This document shows positions 40,691 through 61,600 of a DNA stretch of 64,000 bases, piece after piece. Made by a program: the position numbers and the translations under genes. The stretch lies in NCBI RefSeq assembly GCF_021917145.1, contig NC_061063.1, positions 10,260,263 to 10,324,262 on the forward strand, written 5' to 3'. Each line of letters opens with the position of its first letter. Positions within the stretch are counted from its first letter, which is position 1. Source of the stretch: Hypomesus transpacificus (lineage: Eukaryota; Chordata; Actinopteri; Osmeriformes; Osmeridae). The notes under the pieces are model-generated. The model worked only from the letters and a program-made list of their open reading frames with translations, did not search any database and had not been told where the DNA came from.

Positions 40691-42266
40691 TTTCACAAAG
40701 GTACTTCTAAATTAGGTTGATGAAAAATCTGTATCAAAAGAAGAACATTTGAAAAGGGGCACAATATAAAAAATAAAAACGATTACACAGAATGATGTGC
40801 ACTTTCAGGGTTACTTATAAAAAAAAAGTGATATTGCATCAGCATTGGTCCACAATATACAGTAAAGGTTTCCATGGAATCTATGAAAGTACATCGTTTT
40901 CTGAATTTACGTGGACAAAAATGTTTGTTTTGCCACCATACAGTGCAAAGTTCCAACGTTTAAAATGGTTACCTTACCTTTCATTTTGGAAATAAAATGT
41001 AGATATGTTGAATCCAAAACAAGGGTGTGTGGATAATGGACAGTGCTTTATCCTCTCCTGAATAATTCTCAGTTAAACTTGAAATGTTGTGTGCAACGAT
41101 TTGCACTCTACAGTTGATGAAAAACACACACCCAGCTGGACTAAACCAAGAGCACGTCACTTGTAGCCCACTCAGATACATCAATGATACTGTATGGTCC
41201 GTTGCCAATTACCTTACAGCACTGTGAACACACGGTGGTGATGGGGCAAACGAGTCATCCAGGCGAATGTGAGGCTGCCAGATATTCAATTGCTCAATGT
41301 ATAATTTCGGTCTGATCCTCGTGTAATCTGAATCACATACCACTGCAATCCCTCTTGACAGATACAAAACCAACCAGGGAATCTCTGCTGGTTTGCCCCT
41401 GACATGAGAACCGCTGGTGACACCACCAGCCTTCTGCAGCTGGATTAATCATACTGAAACATTCACTGTGGTATAACTGGATTATTAGCTGGTGATAGCA
41501 GTTTGCTGTGTAACAGTGTCTCCCCTACGATCTCTTGAATCGTGGCCTATATGATTCACATAAAAACTGAATTGGGACCGTTTATTTTACGATAAACCAG
41601 TCTCTCAATTTTTCAGTGTAGTTAATTGCGCAAAATGCCACCAGTCACTACCAACCCATTAGGTTTGCAGGAGTAGCAGACCTCTGTTTTCTTCAGATTG
41701 TTTCACACAGCTAGTTTTCTGACATGGTAACTTAGGCCCTGGTTTTTGTTTATTCCAGCAACAAAATATAATTAAATCTTGTTGAGTATATCATATACAC
41801 ATTTTCAACAACTTTTCCCCCCAATCTCTGATCGATGGATTTTTTCCTGTAGCACGATCAATAGGTTGCATCCAACTTCACGCTTGGATGCATCTGCATC
41901 TCATTAGGACCCCCTGCCAGCTAACCACCATCTAGTCCATTTAGAGGCAATCAATAGGATTAGTCCTGTACAACTAACCTTTGGGTTAACTAATTGCAGA
42001 TTTAAATTGAATGTTATTTTAAGGAAAACAATTAATCTGCTGTTCAGTGTGACTCGTCTGTTAACAAAACAGCTTCACAAACCAGATACTTATTTAGCTG
42101 TTGTTACACATAAGCCAGTAGTAGTATCGAGATGGTTTGTTATTTGAATGGGGAGATATTGACCATTTCAATGCAGAACTTTGCTGAAGGCATCTGTTTA
42201 CAGAGTGGACAAATACACTAATGTAACAACGGGGGAGCCTCTTCCTCATCATTGAAAAAAACAAAA
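40691..42266. other. Upstream flank of the connexin gene; no gene seen
   Basis: This is AT-rich sequence without recognisable exons or repeats. It presumably holds the connexin promoter and any untranslated first exon. Confidence 0.45.
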
Positions 42267-43105
42267 CCTTGTGGAACAGCCCTAAAAGGGGTCTGAACTC
42301 AGAGAGGATGGGGTGTGGTTGGGGAACAGCCCTAAAAGGGGTCTGAACTCAGAGACGATGGGGTGTGGTTGGGGAACAGCCCTAAAGGGGTCTGAACTCA
42401 GAGACGATGGGGTGTGGTTGGGGAACAGCCCTAAGGGGTCTGAACTCAGAGACGATGGGGTGTGGTTGGGGAACAGCCCTAAAGGGGTCTGAACTCAGAG
42501 ACGATGGGGTGTGGTTGGGGAACAGCCCTAAAGGGGTCTGAACTCAGAGAAGATGGGGTATGGTTGGGGAACAGCCCTAATGGGTCTGAACTCAGAGAGG
42601 ATGGGGTGTGGTTGTGGAACAGCCCTAAAAGGGGTCTGAACTCAGAGACGATGGGGTGTGGTTGGGGAACAGCCCTAAAGGGGTCTGAACTCAGAGACGA
42701 TGGGGTGTGGTTGGGGAACAGCCCTAAGGGGTCTGAACTCAGAGACGATGGGGTATGGTTGGGGAACAGCCCTAATGGGTCTGAACTCAGAGAGGATGGG
42801 GTATGGTTGGGGAACAGCCCTAAGGGGTCTGAACTCAGAGAGGATGGGGTATGGTTGGGGAACAGCCCTAATGGGTCTGAACTCAGAGAGGATGGGGTGT
42901 GGTTGGGGAACAGCCCTAAGGGGTCTGAACTCAGAGAGGATGGGGTATGGTTGGGGAACAGCCCTAATGGGTCTGAACTCAGAGACAATGGGGTATGGTT
43001 GGGGAACAGCCCTAATGGGTCTGAACTCAGAGAGGATGGGGTGTGGTTGGGGAACAGCCCTAATGGGTCTGAACTCAGAGAGGATGGGGTGTGGTTGTGG
43101 AAGCA
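42267..43105. repeat. 47-50-bp minisatellite, about 17 copies
   Basis: Units contain GGGGTCTGAACTCAGAGACG, ATGGGGTGTGGTTGGGGAAC and AGCCCTAA. Length varies through the run of A and G after CCTAA. Variants alternate (AGAGACGATG/AGAGAGGATG and GGTGTGG/GGTATGG) in blocks, which suggests unequal exchange. It lies between the connexin gene and fabp10. Confidence 0.95.
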
Positions 43106-43149
43106 TCTGTGTCCTCCCGACTTGTGTCCCGTCTAGTACCTCGAGCGCG

Positions 43150-43215
43150 ACCGTGAGTAAGACCGCGAGTAAGACCGCGAGTAAGACCGCGAGTAAGACC
43201 GTCAGTAAGACCGTG
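43150..43215. repeat. 12-bp tandem repeat, about 5 copies
   Basis: GTGAGTAAGACC and GCGAGTAAGACC variants repeat about five times directly downstream of the larger minisatellite. The GTGAGTAAG form equals a consensus 5' splice site, but no exon is seen. Confidence 0.85.
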
Positions 43216-43702
43216 ATGGGGATGGAGAGCGCAGATGGGACACCTCCTGCTGAGGATCATGGGAAGTCAAGGCTGGGTCGAAGTCGTCGTATAGCGAACT
43301 CAAGGATTGCATGCATCAAGAACCAGAGGTGCATCTCTCTGACACTCACCTCTCCTTCTCATGACTCCTGCTTCTTCCTTGACCATACATCAATTTGACG
43401 GATTTGAAATCGTATTCTTCCAGAATTGTCTCTTTTTTTTCTTGATTTAAAAAATAAATAATTGACATGTTGTTGTTTTATAGTGCAGTTGATACAATCA
43501 CTTCTGAATATACTTAAAAATGTAAAATCATGATTTACCTTAAGGGTAAGGTTTTAAATCTTTGTGAACAGTAAGGACGAGAAGATGCAGTTAAATGTGT
43601 TCATTTTTATTTAAATTATTGTTGCCTACCAGTAGCCCATAAGACACAACAGTAACAAAAGGGTGTATTTGGTTCATGGACTGATCCGTTAGGCTGAGAG
43701 AA

Positions 43703-44600
43703 TTATACCCTTCTACTTCTCCTGGTCATGACTGTGGAGCCCGCTGAAATCGTCTAGAGGAAATGAATACCAAACAAACATGTTATGGTGAAAGGAATTT
43801 AAACTATGAGTCATATTTTTTAAGAAGATGTTCAACTCTTTCTGTAACTGTACCTCAATCATGTCCTCCCCTATGATTTCTCTCATGTTGGTGAATTTCT
43901 CCGTAGTAATTACGAGCTTCCCATCCTCGAGACTCGGAGTGCACTGAAGATAAAATACATCCACACAAACACCTGTGTACACGCTACATGCAACTAAGTT
44001 TAGGCACTCAGAAAACACAATCATCCGATTATAAATATCACCTGAAACTTCCTCCCGTCCATGGAGGTCATCTCTGATTCTCTCCCGACAGTGAAGGAGT
44101 TAGTGACGTTGCGCAGGCTCGTCTGGATCTTGATGGTGAAGTCGTCACCGTTCTGCTCGATCACCGTCACCGGCTTCACATCCTTCATCATCTTCACCAA
44201 CATCTGAGGTACTTCTAACGGAAACACAACGGCTGCATTAGATCCTTCTGATACTTCCTTCAACTTCTAGACAATATACAGGTCTATATAGTCATATAGC
44301 CTATTGTATAGTTCTATACAGTAAACACACAGTTCTATACATACAGTGTATTTATAAGTCTAAAGTTTAGTTCCAAACATTAAATGTAGATTACCATTAT
44401 AAATATTATACTCAAAGTTGTAGCCTATATAGGCTACTGTACACAATTCTATACATACAGGTCTACACAATATATATAGTCCTATACATTATATATAGTT
44501 GTACAAACATCAGTTGTCATTTAGAGCTCTTACCCATTTTCTGGAGGAACTCTTCATGGTTTTCTTGCGCATAGATTTCCCATTTGCCGCTGAAGTCCAT
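43703..44600 (-). CDS. fabp10: fabp10: liver basic fatty acid/bile acid-binding protein
   Basis: FABP10 is a cytosolic beta-barrel lipocalin-like carrier that binds bile acids and fatty acids in liver. Exons on the minus strand are 44600-44534, 44214-44042, 43943-43854 and 43753-43703. This is the standard four-exon FABP layout (67, 173, 90 and 51 nt), giving 126 aa as in zebrafish Fabp10a. MDFSGKWEIYAQENHEEFL, KDVKPVTVIEQNGDDFTI and the end VMTRRSRRV align with FABP10 rather than FABP1 or FABP2. I cannot tell which teleost paralogue (a or b) it is. Confidence 0.9.
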
Positions 44601-44697
44601 CTCTGTTCACTGTTCCCTCGGTATGATGCTAGCCTCAGGCACCGGCAGACAACATACACTACCTGATCATCACTGACATGTTGCTATAGGCGTCACT

Positions 44698-44713
44698 CAC
44701 TCACACACATTCA

Positions 44714-44754
<41 letters not shown>

Positions 44755-44768
44755 ACGCCCACACACAC
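44698..44768. repeat. (CA)n microsatellite upstream of fabp10
   Basis: A CA-rich run with ACTCACAC interruptions lies about 100 bp upstream of the fabp10 start codon. Confidence 0.9.
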
Positions 44769-45707
44769 GGTTGGCATTTTAGGGATTTCCAATTCCCTGT
44801 TATTCGGCGTTGTCCGCATGTCAAAGTGACCCACGGGATGCATACTGGTCACAAAGCACCTCCGTTGTAAACGAACACTTCACACTGCATGGATTAATAA
44901 GCAATCATTTGGAAAGGGAAAATCTACATGGTCACTTTGAAAATGAAAACGGTGACATGTTTCCAGTGCATTCTGTAAAGCTTTATTTTGTGAAAACAAA
45001 CAAAGAACACGGTACCTTCTCTTCTGGTATAAAAATACTGAGCTTGGCACACTTTTTGTTTTACAATAACGATTAATTGCAAGGTGACCTTAGGACAATG
45101 CTGGAGCAGGTGATGCATGCCCCCCTCTACCACAGAAGACAAGGCATGACTGGAGACATTCCTTTGATATATATTAGCACACATTTTGGTTCACACTCAT
45201 TTGCTTCCTATTGGAACAACAAAAAAACTCTAAACTGCCAGTGCACTTGTTTTTAAATAATATCTACAGCAAGTTGTCTGTGAAGTACCTCGGCGTACGA
45301 TCTGTATATTGTTGTGAATCCGTGTTGCAATCCCTGAGAAAACACGTTGTCATTCATGCAGGCAGTGAATGAAGTGCAAAGCTAGTAAATAAGACAGCAG
45401 GGCTGAAAGACAGATTCTTATTCCTTGATATCAGCACAATAAGGCAATCAGCATGTCTGATCATGTCATGATGTAGCTGTTCTTGATATTTAAATGTGAA
45501 AAATAACAGTGTCAACACAGAAATAACGATGCTGATAAAGTGAAGGACTACCAAATCATTCGTTTCTCATCAAAAGTCATGAGACCAGTGGAAGTTATTC
45601 TCCCACAGATTAATATCAACAGCACAGACACATGATAAATAGGTTTCAGTAAAACGAGTGGTGATTCTCTAAGCACGTAACACTCAGAGGTCACAGGGAG
45701 TGCATCA

Positions 45708-54255
<8,548 letters not shown>

Positions 54256-56230
54256 TCAAATCCATTTGATAAATTATTTGAAGATTAAAACTGCTAATGA
54301 TGCCGGGTGGCATTCTGGTCTGTATACTTTTCCACTGATGAATCATCCTCGAGTAGACTATTCGTTTTACGCATCTGCGTCAGAAAAAAAAGTCACGGTT
54401 AAACTAACTGCACTTTTATCAGACAGTTGCTGCATAATGCGACGTCGCGAGTGTTACTGTATTGCTTTGGTAATCTTTGTGGCAAGTTTAGGACAAGGTT
54501 TCAACCAACATCTAAGATAAGCTGGTTGTTTCTTTAATGTGAATGGTCGTCCTTTTCGTTAGCTCCAAGAATACAGTAATGTTCAGTGACATCTACTGGC
54601 AAGGAGGGGAAACATGGACAGTAGACTCTTTCGGTTAGCCTAACAAATAGCCCCATTCATCAAGGGACTTCTTTAAAAAAGTGTAGCCTACTCCCTAAGA
54701 ATGTAGTGTCTGGACCATGAATATGTTAGGCTGTATTTGTACTAGAGTAAAATGTATTCAGGGATGGTATAATAGCCTAAATACATCCCTTAAAATGCTT
54801 TGACTGCACCCCAGAGGGAAACTAATGAGGAGGGGTGTCTTGTGTCTGTGCCGGGGGAGGGAACATAACGCCCGCCTGTGTTCAGAGATTCAGCGGCTCC
54901 AGCTGCCTCTCCCTCGCCGTAGGGCCGTATAACACAACAGCCTACATGGAAGCTGAAATGAATTTTTGCAGGTTGGGATGTCTGATACTGTCCAAGGTAG
55001 CCTATAGTGGTTCTCAGAGACAGGATTGTATCGAGGCACAGATCTGGGGAAGGGTGACCAGCCTTGATCTGTTTAATAACATGATGAATATACGCCGAAT
55101 GCTAAGGATTAGACTGTTTAATTGAGCACACAGTGAACTTCGAACATGGCTGGTTCCCACAGTGTCAAACCTCCGCTCCCAGCATCGGTTCCCACGGCGA
55201 CTGAATGAGCGTCTCACGTTCCCGTGAAAGTAGAAACTAAGGAAATACGTAGGCTACAGAATGATACTGAGCAGAACGGCTGAGTTAGTACAGGCAGACA
55301 GCTGGGCAGCTTGTCCCAGTGTCCCACCTGTACATTTACCAGTATAGAAAACATTTTCAGTTACAGAATGAGCCGTCAACATAAGGTTTAAGATTAATAA
55401 ATATATGCTTAAATTTTTGGATGCAATGTGAGCTTTATTTGATATTCAGTTGTTTAAAATCTAGTATTTTAATACAGTAAAATACATTAATAGATAAAAC
55501 ATAATGTTTGCTTTCTGGTTTATAGTGGCAGAAGACATGAAGAGTTTCAGCATGTTGCTCGTGTCTCATTCTGTGCTCAAATGTTGAATTGTAGGGTCGA
55601 GGAAAATAACCTCTCTGGTTTGTGGTGTGCCTTATGCTTAATTCAAGATATTCTAAAGTGTGCTTCAGCCACTAGTACAGACACCTTAGAGCAGTGGTTC
55701 TCAAACCTGTCCTCAGGGACCACCTGTCCTGCGTGTTTTAGATGTTTCCCTGCTCCAACACACCTGATTCAAATGCATGTTCGTTACCAGGCTTATACAG
55801 AGCTAGATAAAGACCCATTCATTTGAATCAGGTGTGTTGGAGCAGGGAAACATCTCAAACATGCAGGACAGGTGGTCCCTGAGGACAGGGTTGAGAACCA
55901 CTGCCTTAGAGGATGTGTGCAGGTCATATCATATTGAATTAGGATCATGGGTGTGTACATTTATAAAGTATTCTTATTCTGGGTGTTTCTATAGTTTCAG
56001 ACACTTCCATGTTTCCCTCCAGTACATCACAAACACTCTCAAACTGTCATGGCCGACACAGCAGCTCTTACTCCACCCCTCACCATCCCTCCCAACATCC
56101 AACATCCCTGCAGCAACACACACAACCTTTCATCGACAACAACCAACACATACCCATTGAACCATACTGCTTGGTGAGTCTAAAATTCAAGTCTGTTACA
56201 GGTCCTAACCACTGGCGTGTGTGGTGGTGT
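54256..56230. other. Region between slc9a1 and the next gene
   Basis: No gene was recognised. It contains the slc9a1 5' flank and a hAT MITE at 55692-55903. Short open frames show no domain. Confidence 0.5.
55692..55903. mobile_element. hAT MITE, long hairpin, 8-bp target duplication
   Basis: The ends CAGTGGTTCTCAAACC and GGTTGAGAACCACTG are inverted, and nearly 90 bp on each side pair with each other around a loop of about 35 bp. CCTTAGAG is duplicated at 55684-55691 and 55904-55911. It belongs to the same family as 20140-20301. It has no coding content. Confidence 0.9.
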
Positions 56231-56234
56231 GCCG

Positions 56235-56370
56235 CCTGGTCAACTTCTCTCTCCCTCCTCCTGGTCCACTTCTCTCTCCCTGCTCCTGGTCCACTTCTCT
56301 CTCCCTCCGCCTGGTCCACTTCTCTCTCCCTCCGCCTGGTCCACTTCTCTCTCCCTGCTCCTGGTCCAGC
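56235..56370 (-). repeat. 25-bp array directly after a stop codon
   Basis: About five units of GGTCCACTTCTCTCTCCCTS-type sequence (+ strand) start within about ten bases of the stop codon of the unnamed gene at 56375, so they form the start of its 3' UTR. Confidence 0.85.
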
Positions 56371-56374
56371 CTCC

Positions 56375-57740
56375 TCAGGCAGCAGGCTGTTTGAGGTGGG
56401 CTGTGTGCGACATCCGGCGGGCGCTGTAGAGAGACACTCCGATGCCCACGGAGGCCATCATGAGGGCCACAGGGTTGACCAGGCTGCCCTGACCCTGCAT
56501 CTGGACCTCACCTGACACCTGGCTCTGAGCGGGGGAACACACACACACACACCATGCCTGATTAATAGGAGATAACATCCACCACAGACTAGAGGTACCT
56601 CAAGCAGTAGGTGAGCATGGTTAAGTGGCCGAGAAGCATTTGAGTCAAGTGGTCATGCTATCAACACTGTGATCACAAGAAACACTTACACTGTCATCAC
56701 AATAAAACACTTCCCAGATTACATCTCTTTCTGCTGTTCCTGCACCAACTTCTAAGTAGCAGAAGCAGAGGTTTGGTTCAAAAGGATGAGTACTCATAAA
56801 GGTGACATGATGCATGCCGTCTGCACCTGCCACTCACTAAAACATTCCGTTCCCCTGAGCTGTGAACAAACGCAGCGGCACATTCCCTGAAGCCAACATT
56901 CATTTCACAACTGACAAACACACAGTTGCAGAATAAGAGGGGTGTTAATGACAGATACAAACCTGGAGGAGACGGAAGTATCCAGGGGTGAGCCGTCCCA
57001 GCTTCAGGATCATGACAGACTCTGACAGAACACAGGCACCAAACAACAACATGACCACTGCACTGTAACATTTATATTACACTCATCAGGTATTGTAGAT
57101 CTGGTAGAAAACAAACACTGTACAGCCCATAATAACCACCACATCCCCCAGCACATCCACTACCCACCCAATTACATTTACATTTAGTCATTTAGCAGAC
57201 GCTCTTATCCAGAGCGACTTACAGTAAGTACAGGGACGTTCCCCCGAGGCAAGTAGGGTGAAGTGCCTTGCCCAAGGACACAACGTTATTTTTGCACAGT
57301 CGGGAATCTGGCCAGCAACCTTCTGATTACTGGCCCGATTCCCTAACCGCTCAGCCACCTGACTCCCTATTAGTGATACTTAGGTTCTTACATCTTGAAA
57401 AATCGATTAATCCTATCAATCAATATTTTTGGAAAAAACTGACTTTATTTGATGCAACAGAGTAAAGGACAGATTAAGCCAAAGGCAGAGACACATACCA
57501 ACCCCCCCCAAAAAAGTCAATAAAGTATTAACATCCATAAAATCTTAAACTAACGGCTTTTCACAAAGAAAGAGAATACAGATCCAGGAGGTGAACTGAA
57601 ACAACTCACCTCGCAGCAGCCGAGCGACTAGACAGAGACCCAACCAGAGCCCCCTGAAAAGACCCTGAATCACAGGGTCACTGAGAGAACTAATGTGTGT
57701 CTCTCCTCCTTTGTCCTCCATAGTCCCATCCAATGGGGTG
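56375..57740 (-). CDS. Unrecognised small multi-pass membrane protein, 5' end unresolved
   Basis: Three minus-strand exons join in phase with GT-AG borders: about 57740-57610, 57057-56963 and 56524-56375 (stop at 56375). The product contains MEDKGGETHISSLSDPVIQG, then hydrophobic segments GLWLGLCLVARLL, VVMLLFGACVLSESVMILKL and VNPVALMMASVGIGVSLY, a basic stretch SARRMSH, and the end LKQPAA. I do not recognise the family. The ATG at MEDKGG has a reasonable context, but an upstream exon is possible. A candidate exon at 58008-57935 has good borders, but its phase does not fit. The gene lies between slc9a1 and cfap69 on the same strand. Function is unknown. Confidence 0.6.
57168..57367 (-). mobile_element. 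tRNA-type SINE with L2-like tail
   Basis: This is the third and best-preserved copy of the family. The minus strand starts GGGAGTCAGGTGGCTGAGCG, has a box B-like GGTTGCTGGCCAGATTCCC and the body AAGGCACTTCACCCTACTTG, and ends CGCTCTGGATAAGAGCGTCT plus AATGACTAAATGTAAATG. It sits in the first visible intron of the unnamed membrane-protein gene. Confidence 0.85.
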
Positions 57741-58693
57741 AATGGACTCAGTCAGGCAGAACACCATCACACAGACACACTTACAGCACGGTGGAAAACC
57801 CTTTCCCTGTCAAGTGAGATCTGGTTGTGTAGTCAGTAAACGACAGAGAGGGTGAGGCTGCATGTTGCACGCTTGAAGGGTTATGTGTGGTAATGCACTG
57901 CAGAGGGTTATGTAACACAAAAGAACCAACTCACCCAGACTTTATTGGGACCAGTGTTTCTGTCATCTGCCCGGTAACAGGCCTTAATCACCCCTTCATG
58001 ACAGTAATCTGAAGGTGAACCAGTTGTGAATAACATTCTGGACATCAGTATGGAGACAAACATGTAAGAAACGCTCTGAATAATTGATTGAATGCTTACT
58101 GTTACGTAAGACATCATCTCTGATAGCACTGTGAGGTTTCCATACCTATAAGGTCTCTTTCTTAACCACAAGAAGTCACATGAAATACAAAAGAAAACCT
58201 TTACTTAGTAATACTATAAACTCTGTACAAGTGCCTGGTAATGAAACATTCATAATGTTGCCAGTTGAGACAGCTATCCAGTAAATACATTATCACCTTG
58301 AAATACCTCTGTGATTATTTTGTCTCTGACAAAGAACATTTAAATCTCAAGTGTTTACTTGTTGAATGTAATCATTTTACCCACTCAAACTTCAGTTCTA
58401 GAAATGTAATCATTGTCACCTCAAGCTTTTTTTTTTTAAGCCCAGAGGCTTTTAATTTTTTAATTTTTTAATTCAATTCAAACATCTTGTTTTAAGTCTT
58501 TCAAGAGCTGATATTTTTACATTTAATGTTGTGTAATTTTAATCGATTTCACAGAATTTACAGAAAATTGGATTTCCTAAATTGAGCTACAATGAGTTTG
58601 TTACTTCTGATTTTAACACTTAGTAACAACACATGAAAACTGGAGATAATGCAAGTTGTTATCATCACACACAATGAGATAAGCACAGAGTCT
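57741..58693. other. Spacer between the unnamed gene and cfap69
   Basis: This is mostly AT-rich sequence that should include the cfap69 3' UTR. One exon-like segment at 57935-58008 (acceptor TTCAG, donor GTGAGT, open frame with KACYRADDRNTGPNKVW) could not be joined to a gene. Confidence 0.4.
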
Positions 58694-61600
58694 TTATGTG
58701 ACAGACACAGTGCTGAAGTACTCCGGGTCCGGGGCCCCAGTAGGGCCTGTTGTCAGGGCCCCTCCCTGGATGGGTAGTCTCTCCAGGGCCAGCTCGGTGT
58801 CGGCCAGTGGGCCTCCTGTCAGATGAGCAGGAGTGCTCTGGATGTTTATCACCCGCCCAGAAAAGGTCTAAACACACACACACACATGTTAACAAGTTCA
58901 AAGCAGTATTTTTTTTATAACAATTTCAATTCAGTATACATGTTCACATACCGTGGTTTGCAACCCCTGGATCTGTGTTGGGTGAAATACAGAACCGTTT
59001 GGTTTTGTCACAGGTCTGGACAAGTCAATAGACTTCTCCTGTAATGCTTTTGATTCCTGAAGAAAAACCAGAGTAATCCGTCACATCACCATCACAGTAA
59101 CACTGTGGGAACAAATAAGTAGGGAGTGTGATGACGTACCTTCAGAATCTTGTAATGTGTTGTCTTGGCAACATAATTATCCCATGACTGGGCTATAAGT
59201 TTCCGCTGTTTCCAGTTGGAGCTAATCTGTTCAATAAAAAGACATCTTTAAGATGCAGCGACACATTTATCATTAAAATGCACTGTGTTCCCATCCCTCT
59301 CCAATAACATAACACGCACAAACATGGCAGGCAGAGCGATGTGATCTTTCACCTCTGTGTACATGGCCTTCTCCTCATGGATGTCTGTGTCTGCCTGTCT
59401 CTCCAGGAGGCTGGCTTGCTCAGCGATCACCCTCTTCGCCGTGTCCTCCGTCATCTGAGCAATGGTGTCCAGAGCTTCCATGTCTGGGGTGACTGGTCTC
59501 ACCCTCTCCAGGGTCAGCTCTCTGGAGATCTCATCCCACACCTCCCCGACCTGCAGCACACCACCACACCAGCCTCATCACCACCACACCAGCCTCATCA
59601 CCACCACACCAGCCTCATCACCACCACACCAGCCTCATCACCACTACACCAGCCTCATCACCACCACACCAGCCTCATCACCACTACACCAGCCTCATCA
59701 CCACCACACCAGCCTCATCACCACTACACCAGCCTCATCACCACCACACCAGCCTCATCACCACCACACCAGCCTCATCACCACTACACCAGCCTCATCA
59801 CCACCACACCAGCCTCATCACCACTACACCAGCCTCATCACCACCACACCAGCCTCATCACCACTACACCAGCCTCATCACCACCACACCAGCCTCATCA
59901 CCACCACACCAGCCTCATCACCACCACACCAGCCTCATCACCACCACACCAGCCTCATCACCACTATACCAGCCTCATCACCACTACACCAGCCTCATCA
60001 CCACCACACCAGCCTCATCACCACCACACCAGCCTCATCACCACCACACCAGCCTCATCACCACCACACCAGCCTCATCATCACTACACCAGCCTCATCA
60101 CCACACCAGCCTCATCACCACCACACCAGCCTCATCACCACTACACCAGCCTCATCACCACCACACCAGCCTCATCACCACCACACCAACCTCATCACCA
60201 CACCAGCCTCATCACCACACCAGCCTCATCACCACCACACCAGCCTCATCACCACCACACCAGCCTCATTACCAAACCAGCCTCACCACCACACCAGCCT
60301 CATCACCACTACACCAGCCTCATCACCACCACACCAGCCTCATCACCACTACACCAGCCTCATCATCACCACACCAGCCTCATCACCACCACACCAGCCT
60401 CATCACCACCACACCAGCCTCATCACCACCACACCAGCCTCATCACCACCACACCAGCCTCATCACCACCACACCAGCCTCATCACCACCACACCAGCCT
60501 CATCACCACCACACCAGCCTCATCACCACTATACCAGCCTCATCGCCACTACACCAGCCTCATCGCCACCACACCAGCCTCATCACCACCACACCAGCCT
60601 CATCACCACCACACCAGCCTCATCACCACTACACCAGCCTCATCACCACACCAGCCTCATCACCACCACACCAGCCTCATCACCACTACACCAGCCTCAT
60701 CACCACCACACCAGCCTCATCACCACCACACCAGCCTCATCACCACACCAGCCTCATCACCACCACACCAGCCTCATCACCACCACACCAGCCTCATCAC
60801 CACCACACCAGCCTCATCACCACACCAGCCTCACCACCACACCAGCCTCATCACCACTACACCAGCCTCATCACCACCACACCAGCCTCATCACCACTAC
60901 ACCAGCCTCATCATCACCACACCAGCCTCATCACCACCACACCAGCCTCATCACCACCACACCAGCCTCATCACCACCACACCAGCCTCATCACCACCAC
61001 ACCAGCCTCATCACCACACCAGCCTCCCACTCTTACTCACTTTTCTGTTAAGCTTTCTTTAAAACATCCACACAGTGAGACTACTTTGCTCTGCAGTTTT
61101 ACAGCATGTTTACCTTGAAGTCCAGGTATCTGTGCACAATGCTTAGAGTGATGTAATCCTTTGTTGACAATCCATCTAGACCTTCAAACCCTGCATGAAG
61201 AGACTGTTAGCCAATATTCTCATTGTGACATCAGTCCACAACCATCTCTTAAAAAATGAGGTGTTCCTTACCTATCTTACAGAAGACGGAGTAGATCTTG
61301 GAGCGCAGGTTTTCAGACACATCCATCACAGCTGGGCTGGGTCTGTTAGCCGGCAGAGACACGTGGGAACTCTCCTCTTGGTGGCGGTACAGAACAGGTT
61401 TCTTGGGATCTGGGCATCATTAGGGAAAACATCTTCACAATTATTATTTTGAGCATTATTAATCATTACTTCAATATTAATTTATTGTCACCTTGATTTA
61501 TTTCATAGCATTCAAGCCTACTTAAAAATTAGTAGCTTAGCCTGTGTGCTATGTTGTGGTTGTAGCTGTCAAGGCAGGGCCCTAGGTTTCATGATCATGG

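Noticed and set aside
39429-40720. Plus-strand open frames of 119-169 codons opposite the connexin
   Set aside because: They are antisense shadows of GC-rich connexin codons.
42479-43398. Open frames of 140-230 codons on both strands
   Set aside because: They are readings through the 47-50-bp minisatellite, with no domain and no conserved start.
57935-58008. Exon-like segment with good acceptor and donor
   Set aside because: Its phase does not fit the neighbouring exon of the unnamed gene or cfap69, so I did not add it to either.
59341-61062. 573- and 529-codon + strand open frames rich in His, Thr and Pro
   Set aside because: They are readings through the 20-bp minisatellite in a cfap69 intron; all + frames are open because the unit has no stop.
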